Assembly (NCBI RefSeq): GCF_009760925.1
Contig: NZ_VRLV01000009.1
Location: forward strand, 367,943 to 431,942
Origin: Nonomuraea typhae
Lineage (GTDB): Bacteria; Actinomycetota; Actinomycetes; Streptosporangiales; Streptosporangiaceae
Reading direction: 5' to 3'
DNA: 64,000 bases
Both the position numbers and the translations under genes were made by a program. The notes below the pieces were generated by a model, which saw only the letters and a program-made list of their open reading frames with translations, had not been told where the DNA came from and did no database searches. This document shows positions 51,695 through 60,243 of this stretch, piece by piece; the stretch's first letter is position 1; the number at the start of each line of letters is the position of its first letter.

Positions 51695-52762
51695 ATGATG
51701 CTGCGCAGGTTATTCGCCGGTGTGACCCTGACCGCCCTTCTGATCCAGCCCGAGCCCGTCGTGGCCCACACGCAGAAGGAGCCGACCGTCATCGGCCACC
51801 GGGGCGCCAGCGCCCACCGCCCCGAGCACACCCTCCTGTCCTACGAGGCCGCCATCGCGATGGGCGCCGACTACATCGAGCCCGACCTCGTCTCCACCAA
51901 GGACCACGTGCTCGTCGCCCGCCACGAGAACGAGATCGGCGGCACGACCGACGTCGCCGTCCGTCCCGAGTTCTCCGACCGGCGCACCACCAAGACCATC
52001 GACGGCCGCGCCGTCACCGGCTGGTTCACCGAGGACTTTACCCTCGCCGAGCTGAAGACCCTGCGGGCCAAGGAACGCATCCCCGACCTCCGCCCCGACA
52101 ACACCGCCTTCGACGGCCTCGCCGAGATCCCCACCTTCGAAGAGGTCGTCCAGCTCGCCCAGCGCCACCGGGTGGGCGTCTACCCCGAGACCAAGCACCC
52201 CACGTACTTCGACTCGATCGGCCTGTCCCTCGAAGAGCCCCTCCTGGACACGCTGAACCGCTACCGCGTCCGCAAGGCGTACATCCAGTCCTTCGAAACG
52301 GCCAACCTGCGCGAGATGCGCAAGAAGACCCGCCTGCCGCTCGTCCAGCTCATCACGTTCGGCGGCAAGCCCTACGACTGGGTGGTCTCCGGCGACCCGC
52401 GCACCTACGACGACATGGTCAAGCCCGAGGGCCTGCGCGAGGTGGCGGCCTACGCCAACGGCGTCGGCGTGGACACGCGGCGCATCCTGCCCGTCGGTCC
52501 CGACGGCAAGCTGCTGCCCCCGACCACCCTGGTACGGGACGCGCATCGGGTACGGCTGGCGGTGCACATCTGGACGATCCGCAACGAGAACTCCCAGCTC
52601 CCCCTGGACCACCGCCTGGGCAACCCGGCCAGCCCGGTCTTCCCCCGCGCCACCGGTGACGTGATGGGGTTCTTCGGCCGCCTGCTCAGCCTGGACATCG
52701 ACGGCGCGTTCTGCGACGACCCGTCGATGTGCCGGGCAGTGGTGTCGTCCCGGTCGCGGTAG
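51695..52762 (+). CDS. Secreted glycerophosphodiester phosphodiesterase
   Basis: 355 residues. A signal peptide (MMLRRLFAGVTLTALLIQPEPVVA) is followed by the GDPD TIM barrel. VIGHRGASAHRPEHTLLSYEAAIAMGADYIEPDLVSTKDHVLVARHEN carries the two catalytic histidines and metal-binding acids; KHPTYF and HIWTIRNEN complete the site. It hydrolyses glycerophosphodiesters to glycerol-3-phosphate and an alcohol outside the cell. ATG 51695 stands six bases after TACTCT, a leaderless promoter; ATG 51698 is the neighbour. The frame from 51632 overlaps the upstream gene and is not needed. Confidence 0.94.
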   Translation: MMLRRLFAGVTLTALLIQPEPVVAHTQKEPTVIGHRGASAHRPEHTLLSYEAAIAMGADYIEPDLVSTKDHVLVARHENEIGGTTDVAVRPEFSDRRTTKTIDGRAVTGWFTEDFTLAELKTLRAKERIPDLRPDNTAFDGLAEIPTFEEVVQLAQRHRVGVYPETKHPTYFDSIGLSLEEPLLDTLNRYRVRKAYIQSFETANLREMRKKTRLPLVQLITFGGKPYDWVVSGDPRTYDDMVKPEGLREVAAYANGVGVDTRRILPVGPDGKLLPPTTLVRDAHRVRLAVHIWTIRNENSQLPLDHRLGNPASPVFPRATGDVMGFFGRLLSLDIDGAFCDDPSMCRAVVSSRSR

Positions 52763-52816
52763 CCCCTGGTAGCCGGTGTACGCGGGCCGTTGCGGCGGCG
52801 CGTTCGTCCGACGTGA

Positions 52817-52874
52817 GAAGCGACCCCCACGACCTGCGCCCGCGTACGTCGGTGGGTGGTGTGGGGGTGGCTTC
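52817..52874. terminator. Convergent-gene hairpin
   Basis: GAAGCGACCCCCAC (52817-52830) can pair with GTGGGGGTGGCTTC (52861-52874) around a 30-nt loop with one mismatch. It is in the 128-bp gap between the convergent phosphodiesterase and cysteine dioxygenase genes. Confidence 0.5.
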
Positions 52875-52890
52875 GCCGTACTTTATGGGT

Positions 52891-53427
52891 TTATGCCACC
52901 TCGGCCGGAGAGTCGAGCGGACGGAGCTCGTCGGCGTAGCTGACGGAGGTGCGGCGCATCACGCCCCCGTCGTCGATCGAGTACTGGCCGAGGCGCCACA
53001 GCGGCGGCGAGTACGCGTGGATCGAGACGCTGTGTGAGGTCGCGCCGTTGAGCCGGTGGATGTGGTCCGGCCCGAACGAGAACGACTGCCCCTCCGCCAC
53101 CACCGTCTCCAGATGCTCGCCCCCGATGCGCGGATTGCACTCCAGCAACGCCCCCCGCACCACGTGGACCGCGCCGGAGCTGATGTCGTGGTCGTGCCAG
53201 CCGGTGTCGTCCTCGGGGCGCCAGCACAGGAGCCACACGTCAACATAGGCGTCGCGGTAGAGCGAGGCGTAATGCCGGCCGCCGTCCATGGGGAAGTCGA
53301 CGAGTTCCTGCCACTCGCCCGGGTTGGCGGCGAGGTCGTTGACCAGTTCGCGAAGTTCGCGACGGTCGAGGGCGCGCTCCGGGAGGCGGGTGCAGGTGCC
53401 CCCGTCCTTCAGGATTGGCTCGCTCAC
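52891..53427 (-). CDS. Cysteine dioxygenase-family protein (cupin)
   Basis: 178 residues. The cupin iron site is visible in TGWHDHDISSGAVHVVRGAL (two histidines) and in DHIHRLNG (third histidine). This matches bacterial cysteine dioxygenases, which oxidise cysteine to cysteine sulfinate with O2, or a closely related thiol dioxygenase. The start ATG overlaps the stop of the upstream amidohydrolase gene by four bases, so the two are translated together and perhaps act in the same pathway. Confidence 0.9.
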   Translation of the reverse strand: MSEPILKDGGTCTRLPERALDRRELRELVNDLAANPGEWQELVDFPMDGGRHYASLYRDAYVDVWLLCWRPEDDTGWHDHDISSGAVHVVRGALLECNPRIGGEHLETVVAEGQSFSFGPDHIHRLNGATSHSVSIHAYSPPLWRLGQYSIDDGGVMRRTSVSYADELRPLDSPAEVA

Positions 53428-54293
53428 GTGCGGTTCTCCTTCCTGCCGAGTAGACGACGGGGGTTGGTCACGCGGATGGCGTGGGCCGCCGCGCTGCCGA
53501 GGCCCGGGTCGGGGGCCGTGGCGTAAGGGGCGTCGGAGCCGTTGACGACGACGTCGACGCCGAGCTCGCGGACGATCGCGTCGATCGCGCGCGGGCCGTA
53601 ACTCGAGGTCTCAACGAAGAAGCCGGGGTCCACCAGCCCGCGGCCGGCCCCGCCCCTGGCGAGCAGGCGTTCGGAGTGCAGGGGCGCGAGCCCGGCCAGC
53701 AGGGCGAAGCAGACGCGCAGCCGGGGGTGGCGGGGGCGGACGACGGTGTGGAAGTGGTACCACGCCGCGTGCATCTGCTGGACGTAGGGGACGACCGCGG
53801 GCCACCATGAGGGGCGGCCGTCCCCGGCGTCCGCTGCGGGGCCCGGGTGCACGAACAGCGGCAGGTCGCGCTCCACCAGGACGTCGAGCAGGTCGTCGAG
53901 GGGTTCGGCGGTGGCCGGGATCTGCAGTCCGGCGAAGCCGCGGTCGAGGTCTTTGGCCAGGCGTTCCGGGTCGGGTTCGCGGTGGCAGGTTGCGGCCCAG
54001 GCGCCGAAGGGCGCGGGCAGGCCGAGCGCGCCGTCGTGGTAGGCGTCGATGAGCGGCCAGGCGTCCTCGGGCGGCAGCGACTCGATGCCCAGCGGGCTGG
54101 ACAGCGATACGAGTGCCAGGTCACCGGTCTCGCGCGTGGCCGGGTCGTGGTCGGCGGGGTCGACCTCGTACGGCGGCTCGCCGTCCAGGATGAGCGTCCA
54201 TCCGTCCAGGTACGGCGGGGCGGTGCGGGCACGCAGCGCCTCGACGAACGCATGGGTCCACAGGTGCTGATGGACATCGATGCTCACGATCAC
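53424..54293 (-). CDS. Amidohydrolase-family (metal-dependent) hydrolase
   Basis: 289 residues. VSIDVHQHLWTHAF at the N-terminus holds the HxH metal motif of amidohydrolase-2 proteins; LPLFVHPGPAAD supplies a third histidine and NGSDAPYA the terminal aspartate. The group includes decarboxylases and lactone hydrolases. GTG 54293 is used. It is divergent from LacI 2, with LacI-type operators in the spacer, and overlaps the cysteine dioxygenase gene downstream. Substrate unknown. Confidence 0.85.
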   Translation of the reverse strand: MIVSIDVHQHLWTHAFVEALRARTAPPYLDGWTLILDGEPPYEVDPADHDPATRETGDLALVSLSSPLGIESLPPEDAWPLIDAYHDGALGLPAPFGAWAATCHREPDPERLAKDLDRGFAGLQIPATAEPLDDLLDVLVERDLPLFVHPGPAADAGDGRPSWWPAVVPYVQQMHAAWYHFHTVVRPRHPRLRVCFALLAGLAPLHSERLLARGGAGRGLVDPGFFVETSSYGPRAIDAIVRELGVDVVVNGSDAPYATAPDPGLGSAAAHAIRVTNPRRLLGRKENRT

Positions 54294-54353
54294 ACCTCCC
54301 CGTATTTCCTACTGATAATATAGGTAAACGTTCCACCCTGGTAAGACTGGAGT

Positions 54354-54393
54354 GTGAAACGCTTCACTGATACGATTCAGTGAACCGCTTCAC
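54354..54393. promoter_or_regulatory. Three overlapping LacI-type operators
   Basis: GTGAAACGCTTCAC (54354-54367), CACTGA-N6-TCAGTG (54365-54382) and GTGAACCGCTTCAC (54380-54393) overlap head to tail within 40 bp of the spacer between the amidohydrolase and LacI 2 genes. The two GTGAANCGCTTCAC sites are 26 bp apart. Confidence 0.85.
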
Positions 54394-54450
54394 CTGGCTC
54401 CCTGTCAACGGGTGCGGGTGTCTGAAGCCGCCACGCAATAGGCTGGCGAG

Positions 54451-55443
54451 ATGCCCCGCAAGAGAGCGACCATCAAGGAAGTGGCCCAGGCCACTGGCCT
54501 GTCGCCGGCCGCCGTCTCCTACGCGCTGCGCGGCATGCAGGTGTCGGAGGAGACGATGGAGCGGGTCCGCGCCGCCGCCGCCGAACTCGGCTACGAGGCC
54601 GACCCCATCGCCCGCGCCCTCGCCAGCGGACGCACGGGCATGATCGGATTGCTCTGCGGCTCCCTCGAAGACCTGTGGCAGCAGTCCCTGTCCGTCGGCA
54701 TCAGCAGGGGCCTGCGGGAGAAGGATCGCTACGCGCTCATCCTCGACGCGGTCGGCGACCCGGCCCGCGAGCGCGCCCTCGCCCAGCAGCTACGCGACCA
54801 GCGCGTCGACGGGCTCATCGTGCAGCCGGTCGACCCAGCCGCCCCCTTCTGGCCCGAGCTGTGCGAGTCTGTGCCCGTCGTCTCGGTGGGCGACTCACTG
54901 CGGGGCACCGCCGGGGAGGTGGTCTTCGACAACCGGCGCGGCATGACGCTGGCCCTGGAGCACCTCAAAACTCTCGGCCACCGGCGGGTGGCCGTTCTCA
55001 CGCCGACCCGGACCAGCACCCCCGACCGGCCCGCCGACATGCACGTCACGGCCGAGGCCGAGCGGCTGGGCCTGGACATCGAGGTCACGACCGCGCCTCA
55101 CGAACTGGCCGCCGCCACCGCCGTCGCCCACAAGATCCTGGAGAAGGACCGGCCGAGCGCGGTGTTCTGCTTCGCGGACTCGATCGCCTACGGCGTCTAT
55201 GCGGCCGCCGCCGAGCAGGGGCTGTCGATCCCGGATGACGTGTCGGTGATGGGCTACGACGACCATCCGATGTCCGGGCTGCTCACGCCCGGTCTCACGA
55301 CGGTCGACTGGAACATCGCGGGCATCGTCCGGGCCGCTGTGCGCCTCGTCGTGGCGGCCGTCGACGGCGGCACCAAACGCCGCAGGGTGGTGCAGCAGCC
55401 CACCCTGCGCGAACGCGGATCCGTCCGCGACATCAGCTCCTAG
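54451..55443 (+). CDS. LacI-family transcriptional regulator 2
   Basis: 330 residues. The DNA-binding headpiece begins RATIKEVAQATGLSPAAVSYALRGMQV, a LacI variant whose third helix has SYAL, followed by MIGLLCGSLEDLWQQSLSVGISRGL and VDGLIVQPVD. VVFDNRRGMTLALEHLKTLGHRRVAVL and PDDVSVMGYDDHPMSGLLTPGLTTVD complete the effector domain. TAGGCT ends six bases before ATG 54451, so the mRNA is probably leaderless. GTGAANCGCTTCAC sites upstream predict control of itself and the divergent amidohydrolase/dioxygenase pair. Its stop shares CTAG with the convergent lyase gene. Confidence 0.93.
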   Translation: MPRKRATIKEVAQATGLSPAAVSYALRGMQVSEETMERVRAAAAELGYEADPIARALASGRTGMIGLLCGSLEDLWQQSLSVGISRGLREKDRYALILDAVGDPARERALAQQLRDQRVDGLIVQPVDPAAPFWPELCESVPVVSVGDSLRGTAGEVVFDNRRGMTLALEHLKTLGHRRVAVLTPTRTSTPDRPADMHVTAEAERLGLDIEVTTAPHELAAATAVAHKILEKDRPSAVFCFADSIAYGVYAAAAEQGLSIPDDVSVMGYDDHPMSGLLTPGLTTVDWNIAGIVRAAVRLVVAAVDGGTKRRRVVQQPTLRERGSVRDISS

Positions 55444-56741
55444 CGGAGAAGTGCGCGGGCCTCGTCGAGATCGCCGTCCAGAGGACGATCGGGCTCCGGG
55501 CCGCGACGGGCACGCACGGCCGCCACCCGCTCGCAGGCCAGCACGATCTCCAGCGGCTCCACGCACCGCAGCGCGTACCTGGCCGCCTGCGTGGCGAACC
55601 CCGCGTGGTCCTCGGTGCCCCGGGAGATCACGGCCGTCGCGCCGGTGACCGGACCGGCCAGATGCCGCAACTCGGCCAGCGCGTCCTGGGCGACGTACTC
55701 CAGGATCATGAGCCCAGAACTGCCCGGCCGGTCGGCGAGGAAGGGCAGGGCGCCCGTGTAGCCGGGTTCCATCAGCGTGGCCAGCCGGGCGGCGCTGAGC
55801 TGGGCGGCCGGGACCAGCGCCGCCCGCAGCGCGTCCAGGGCCAGCGCGACCGGCGCCGAGTGGAAGTTCCCGTTGTGCCAGGCCAGGGAACGGGCGATGA
55901 GCGGGTTCTCCGCGGCCGCGTTGAGGTCGATCTCCACGGTCCCGGCCGCCCGTTCCACCGCGTCGAGCGCGGCCCCGTGCACCTGGGCGAACGCGCGGTA
56001 GCCGTACGGATCCTGCACGCGGGTGGCGAGCTCCCCGTTGAGCAGGCCACGCAGCCGCGCGGCCGCGAGCGCCTGCCCGGGGTGCGGCCGCGCTTCCTGT
56101 ACGGCTGCCGCCAGCGGTTCGGCGGAGGCGCTGACCGCGGTGAAGGAGAAGGCGGCCACGTCGATCCCCGCCTCCAGCAGGCCGCGCAGCCGGTGACAGG
56201 CGAGCGCGGCGTCGGCCAGCGTGAGCGCGCCTGAGCTGATGAACGGCAGCGCGTCGGAATCGGCCAGCGGAAACCGCGGCCCGTCCCCGCCCGCCCAGTC
56301 ACGTTCGCCCAGCAGGCACAGGGCGGTCGTGGCCAGCGCCGTCAGGTCGCCCGTCCCGATGGCGCCGTACGCGCGCACGGGCGGGGTGACCCCCGAGTTG
56401 ATCGCCTCGGCCAGCGCCGGCAGCACCCCCGGGTCGATCCCGGAGCCGCCCGCGAGCAACTGGTTGAGGCGTACGGCCAGCATCCCCCTGGCCCGCTCCT
56501 GCTCGATCAGCGCCCCGGCGCCTCCCGCGTGGCTGCGCAGCAGGTCCGATCCCGACGCCTCGACCTCGACGTCCTTGTTGGCGCCGACCCCGGTGCTCTG
56601 GCCGTACACGGGGCCGGTGAGCTCGCGGGCGGCCCGCCACGCGGCCCGGGCGCGATCGGCAGAACCGATCTCCACCCGGGCCGCGCCGGTGGCCACGGCC
56701 GACACGCGTGCGCACGTCAGCCCGCTGCCGTTCAGTTCCAT
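55440..56741 (-). CDS. Aromatic/histidine ammonia-lyase family protein lacking the MIO triad
   Basis: 433 residues, shorter than the 500-520 of HAL/PAL enzymes. The catalytic tyrosine loop is present as VYGQSTGVGAN, as are NLNAAAENPL-like, WHNGNFHSAPVALALDALR and TEDHAGFATQAA blocks. The triad that cyclises to the MIO cofactor (A-S-G in GASGDLAPLAH) is replaced: the protein reads YGAIGTGDLTALATTAL. Without Ala-Ser-Gly, standard MIO formation is not expected, so it may be inactive, use a Thr-derived variant, or have changed function. ATG 56741. It converges with LacI 2 and lies next to a holin-like gene. Confidence 0.85.
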   Translation of the reverse strand: MELNGSGLTCARVSAVATGAARVEIGSADRARAAWRAARELTGPVYGQSTGVGANKDVEVEASGSDLLRSHAGGAGALIEQERARGMLAVRLNQLLAGGSGIDPGVLPALAEAINSGVTPPVRAYGAIGTGDLTALATTALCLLGERDWAGGDGPRFPLADSDALPFISSGALTLADAALACHRLRGLLEAGIDVAAFSFTAVSASAEPLAAAVQEARPHPGQALAAARLRGLLNGELATRVQDPYGYRAFAQVHGAALDAVERAAGTVEIDLNAAAENPLIARSLAWHNGNFHSAPVALALDALRAALVPAAQLSAARLATLMEPGYTGALPFLADRPGSSGLMILEYVAQDALAELRHLAGPVTGATAVISRGTEDHAGFATQAARYALRCVEPLEIVLACERVAAVRARRGPEPDRPLDGDLDEARALLR

Positions 56742-56751
56742 GGCGGGATGG

Positions 56752-57144
56752 TCAGTCGTTGTCGGGGATGATCAGGCCGAGCAGCCAGCTCACGACGCTG
56801 ATGATGACCGAGCCGATGAGGGCCGAGACGAAGCCGTCCACGTGGAACGGGATGTTCAGCTGCCCCGCGATCCAGCTCGTGAGCAGCAACATCGCGGCGT
56901 TGATCACCAGGAGGAAGAGCCCGAGCGTCAGCACGATCACCGCGCAGCCCAGCATCTTGACGATGGGCTTCACGATCGCGTTGATCAGGCCGAAGATCAG
57001 GGCGACGACGACCAGGGTGCCCCAGTACTCCGCCGTGGTGCCGGTTGAGACCGTGATGCCGCTGACCAGTTGGGTGGCGACCCAAAGGGCGACCGCGGCC
57101 GCCAGGGTTCTCAAGATGAATATCACGCTGATAGATCCTCGCAT
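56752..57144 (-). CDS. Phage-holin-4-superfamily small membrane protein
   Basis: 130 residues with four hydrophobic segments (about residues 8-24, 40-60, 68-92 and 103-125) and the NAIVKPIVKMLG turn. This is the PF04020 pattern (Mycobacterium YtfF/holin-4-like), a widespread bacterial membrane protein whose role is unknown; it is not evidence of a phage. Its start overlaps the end of the antiporter gene by 22 bases, so both are translated from one mRNA. Confidence 0.9.
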   Translation of the reverse strand: MRGSISVIFILRTLAAAVALWVATQLVSGITVSTGTTAEYWGTLVVVALIFGLINAIVKPIVKMLGCAVIVLTLGLFLLVINAAMLLLTSWIAGQLNIPFHVDGFVSALIGSVIISVVSWLLGLIIPDND

Positions 57145-58325
57145 TCTCTGTTCGCCGATCGGTAGAGGCGCAACGCGACAAGGGGATAGATCATCACGCT
57201 GAGCACTCCGGCGGTGACCATGGCAGCCGCGTGCGCGGTGCTGATGGCTCCCTCCTCAACTCCAGTGTTGGTGATGACGACGATCAGTGGGAGCCCGGCG
57301 GCGGCGAAGAGTGCCAGCGCCTTGCTCTCCCGTGGCCGCAGCTCCGGGTCGCGCCGGTGCAGCAGATAGGTGGGCAGGCCGCGCACCAGCAGCAGCGCCA
57401 CCAGGAAGACCGGGATGAGCAGCAGGCTGTGCGGGTCGGTGAACAACGCCTTCAGATCCAGCTTGGCGCCGCTGACCACGAAGAAGAACGGGATGAGGAA
57501 GCCGAAGCCGATCGCGTCCAGCTTGGCGGAGATCACGTGTTCCTCGTCGTCCGGGCCGGAGGCGACCGCGAGCCTGATCACGATACCCGCCGCGAACGCC
57601 CCCAGCAGCACGTCCAGGCCGAACGCGTTGGCCATGGCGATCATCGCGACGAGCACGAACATGACGATGCGCACGGCCAGCTGCCCGCTGCTGCCCATCG
57701 TGGAGTCCACCAGCCGGGCCAGCAGCGGATGCCGCGGCCGGGCCGCCATGACGGCCGCGACGATCGCGATCACCGTGAACAGCCCGATCACCGTCAACGT
57801 GTGCCAGCGCGCGTCCTCGGAGAAGACGAAGGCCATGGCCACGATCGGCCCGAACTCACCCAGTGCCCCGATGCCCAGCACCCGGCTGCCGAACGGCGTG
57901 GGCAACGCGCCCGCGTCCCGCACCATGGGCAGGATCGTCCCCAGCGCCGTCGTGCACAACGCCAGCCCGATCACCTGCGCGGCCAGCGTGAACCCGTTCG
58001 TCGCCAACGCCACCAGCAGCGCCAGCGCCAGCGAGGCGAACCACCCGTAGATCGCCAGCCGGATCGGCCGCCCCTTGATCCGCGCGAACTCGATCTCGTA
58101 ACCGGCCATGAACATCAGCATCGAGAGCCCGAACTGCGAGATCGCGTCGATGAGGCCGTCAACCTTGATCCAGCCGAGCAGCACCGGGCCGCACACCACG
58201 CCCAGGAGGATCTCCAGCACCACGTTCGGCGCCCTGACGAAGCGGCCGGCCGCGTCCGCGACGATCGGCGACAGGACCGCCGCCAGGACGATGACCAGGA
58301 CACCGGTCATGGTGCTATCGATCAT
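57123..58325 (-). CDS. CPA2-family cation:proton antiporter
   Basis: 400 residues, about twelve transmembrane segments. The N-terminus MIDSTMTGVLVIVLAAVLSPIVADAAGRF is followed by LEILLGVVCGPVLLGW and the MFMAGYEIEF loop. These match Na+/H+ and K+/H+ antiporters of the CPA2 family without the C-terminal TrkA-N domain. It exchanges monovalent cations for protons across the membrane. ATG 58325 is chosen; GTG 58349 upstream opens an unlikely eight-residue extension. Confidence 0.92.
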   Translation of the reverse strand: MIDSTMTGVLVIVLAAVLSPIVADAAGRFVRAPNVVLEILLGVVCGPVLLGWIKVDGLIDAISQFGLSMLMFMAGYEIEFARIKGRPIRLAIYGWFASLALALLVALATNGFTLAAQVIGLALCTTALGTILPMVRDAGALPTPFGSRVLGIGALGEFGPIVAMAFVFSEDARWHTLTVIGLFTVIAIVAAVMAARPRHPLLARLVDSTMGSSGQLAVRIVMFVLVAMIAMANAFGLDVLLGAFAAGIVIRLAVASGPDDEEHVISAKLDAIGFGFLIPFFFVVSGAKLDLKALFTDPHSLLLIPVFLVALLLVRGLPTYLLHRRDPELRPRESKALALFAAAGLPLIVVITNTGVEEGAISTAHAAAMVTAGVLSVMIYPLVALRLYRSANRECEDLSA

Positions 58326-58429
58326 GCACGCTATGTGCCCGCTGGTCACTCCATGTAGTCACTGGCCAGACTGTTGGCGTTACACAGGGCTGAGTGTGGG
58401 CAAAGCGGTCCTAGGGGGAAGGGAGCGAG

Positions 58430-58711
58430 ATGGACGCGAAGGACCTGGAGTCGTTGCCGGCCAGCGAACTGCACGACCGTGCGGTGCGCTACGCCGTACG
58501 CCATGGGGATTTCGGGTTCCTGTGGAACCTGCTGAAAGTGATCCCCGCGGCGGAGGCCGCCAGCGGTCACGATGGGGAATCCGCCAACGACCTCAGCCGC
58601 GTCTCGGCTCTGCTCAGCGATGCCCTGGCCGCCGGTGAAGGACAGCTCGGGGAAGCGCTCAGGCCGGTGTACATCGACTACCTGACCCAGCACCCGGAGG
58701 CGCTCACTTAA
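58430..58711 (+). CDS. Conserved actinobacterial small protein, function unknown
   Basis: 93 residues, soluble and acidic, starting MDAKDLESLPASELHDRAVRYA with a central FGFLWNLLKVIPAAEAA helix. GGGAAGGGAG precedes the ATG. Proteins of this appearance recur in actinomycete genomes as hypotheticals; no domain or active site is recognisable. It is divergent from the antiporter and convergent with ApbE. Confidence 0.8.
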   Translation: MDAKDLESLPASELHDRAVRYAVRHGDFGFLWNLLKVIPAAEAASGHDGESANDLSRVSALLSDALAAGEGQLGEALRPVYIDYLTQHPEALT

Positions 58712-58731
58712 CCCGCTCCGCGGTAGATCCT

Positions 58732-59502
58732 TCAGCCGGCCAGCTCCGCCGGCACGCTGTACGCCGCGAACCCGGGCGTGATCACCGAGCGCCCGCCGCG
58801 CGTCACGATCATCACCTGGTACGGCTCCGCCGCCGCGAGGTCCATCGCGAACCGGCGCCCCCTGACCGGGCCCATCGCGTAAATGGCCGTGGCGAGGCCG
58901 TCCGCGACGGCCAGGTCGGGCCCGATCACGGTGACCGAGTTCAGCCCACGTTGCGGCTCGCCCGTGCGCGGGTCCACCACGCGCGCCTTGCCCGAGGTGG
59001 CGATCGCCAGATCGTTGGCGAAGACCATGCGGCGCACCGAGCCGGAACGCGGGTCGCGGATGCCCACCCGCCACGGCCGCCCCGGCACCGCCGAGCCGCG
59101 CACCCGCACGTCCGCGCCCGCCGTGATGCGGTGGTCGACCGCGCCCGCGCTGCACAGCGCCCTCGACAGGCGTTCCAGCGCCCAGCCCTTGATGTAGCCG
59201 GACACGTCGAGCACGCCGTCGATCCGCGCGTCGAACCACCCGTCCGTGGCCTCGGCCAGCTCGTTGCACCGGTGAACGACCTCGACCAGCTCCGGCACCT
59301 GCTCGATCGTCCGCCCGCTGTTGAACCGGCCGATCTGGCTGTCCGGATCGGTCGGGTCGAACGTGCGCTCCACCCAGCGCAGCCAGGCGAAGGCGTTGTC
59401 GATCATGGGAATCAGCTCACGCTGCGGCAAGGCCGTACGGATGTCCACGTTGACGGAGGTGTTCAGCACCGTTTCCGTGCGCGCAGATCCAGGGAACGTC
59501 AT
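58732..59502 (-). CDS. apbE: FAD:protein FMN transferase (ApbE)
   Basis: 256 residues. ApbE transfers FMN from FAD to a threonine of target flavoproteins and needs Mg2+. Motifs include DGVLDVSGYIKGWALERL (FAD site), ITAGADVRVRG, ATSGKARVVDPRTGEPQRG and ADGLATAIYAMGP. No signal peptide or lipobox, so this is a cytosolic-type ApbE as in some actinobacteria. ATG 59502 has AAGGAGG four bases upstream; a longer frame starting at 59763 is not needed. No obvious FMN-binding target gene adjoins it. Confidence 0.93.
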   Translation of the reverse strand: MTFPGSARTETVLNTSVNVDIRTALPQRELIPMIDNAFAWLRWVERTFDPTDPDSQIGRFNSGRTIEQVPELVEVVHRCNELAEATDGWFDARIDGVLDVSGYIKGWALERLSRALCSAGAVDHRITAGADVRVRGSAVPGRPWRVGIRDPRSGSVRRMVFANDLAIATSGKARVVDPRTGEPQRGLNSVTVIGPDLAVADGLATAIYAMGPVRGRRFAMDLAAAEPYQVMIVTRGGRSVITPGFAAYSVPAELAG

Positions 59503-59593
59503 GGGGCCTCCTTCCGGAAGGACACATTTCCATAACGGGCGTATGGCGGACCTAAGCCCTTTACTCCTGGGGCGCGTGAGTAGGGTCTGACGC

Positions 59594-59986
59594 ATGGCAA
59601 ACGTGCGTGTAGAGCGGACAGAGGACGGCGGGTTCCGGGCGACCAACGCCCGCGGGGCCGAGGTGAAGATCGGCGGCGGGGACGAGGAGGGCGTCTTCAC
59701 GCCCGTGGAGCTCCTGCTGGCGGCCGTGGGGGGCTGCAACATCGTCACCGTCGAACCGCTCACCTCCCAGCGGGGTCATCAGCTCATCCGGCTGGCGATG
59801 ACCGTGGAGTCCGAGAAGGTGGAGCCCAACCTGCTCGGGCCGGTGACGGTCACCTATGACGTGGAGGTGCCCTCGGAGAAGGCGGACGAGGTCTACCGCG
59901 CGGTGGCGCATCGGGTGCACGAGAAGTACTGCACGGTGAGCCGGTCCCTGTCCGAGGGAACCGAGGTCCGTTTGGAGCTTCCCTAG
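59594..59986 (+). CDS. OsmC-family peroxiredoxin-like protein
   Basis: 130 residues. The two catalytic cysteines are in VGGCNIVTVEPL and in YCTVSRSL, the arrangement of OsmC/YhfA proteins that reduce organic hydroperoxides. TAGGGT (59581-59586) stands seven bases before the ATG, a leaderless promoter. It is divergent from apbE. No adjacent OhrR-type regulator. Confidence 0.92.
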   Translation: MANVRVERTEDGGFRATNARGAEVKIGGGDEEGVFTPVELLLAAVGGCNIVTVEPLTSQRGHQLIRLAMTVESEKVEPNLLGPVTVTYDVEVPSEKADEVYRAVAHRVHEKYCTVSRSLSEGTEVRLELP

Positions 59987-60243
59987 CCCTTTTGGGGAGA
60001 CATTCGACCCCTATATGACGCGTCCGTTGCATTCGCCTCTGTAGTGTCGAAGCAGGTCAAGAGTCCTGCGACTCACTTGCAGACTTTTACCGATGCGGAC
60101 GCGGAGGGGGACCGCTGTCTGCTGAGCGGGACCGCCGGTGCTTCGGGGGAAGGTACCGGCCTGGACCGCCATAGATCGGGGCCGGGGTGGCTTTGGGGGA
60201 AGCCACTCCGGCCCCGATTCACATCCCTTTACCCTGATTTTTC
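59987..60243 (+). other. Intergenic region with a long terminal hairpin
   Basis: 257 bases without a credible gene. A candidate -10 TAGTGT (60042-60047) precedes a G/C-rich stretch. A 19-bp stem with one mismatch at 60174-60192 with 60199-60217 lies 26 bases before the nucleoside hydrolase start and is followed by CACATCCCTTTACCCTGATTTTT. It may be the end of a small RNA or an attenuator of the hydrolase gene. Confidence 0.45.
60174..60217. terminator. 19-bp stem-loop before the nucleoside hydrolase gene
   Basis: Arms 60174-60192 (ATCGGGGCCGGGGTGGCTT) and 60199-60217 pair with a single mismatch around a TGGGGG loop. Its place in the leader suggests attenuation as well as termination of transcripts from the OsmC side. 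Confidence 0.75.

Noticed and set aside
56752..57144. Prophage marker (holin)
   Set aside because: The PF04020 holin-like family is widespread in non-phage contexts and no other phage gene is near.
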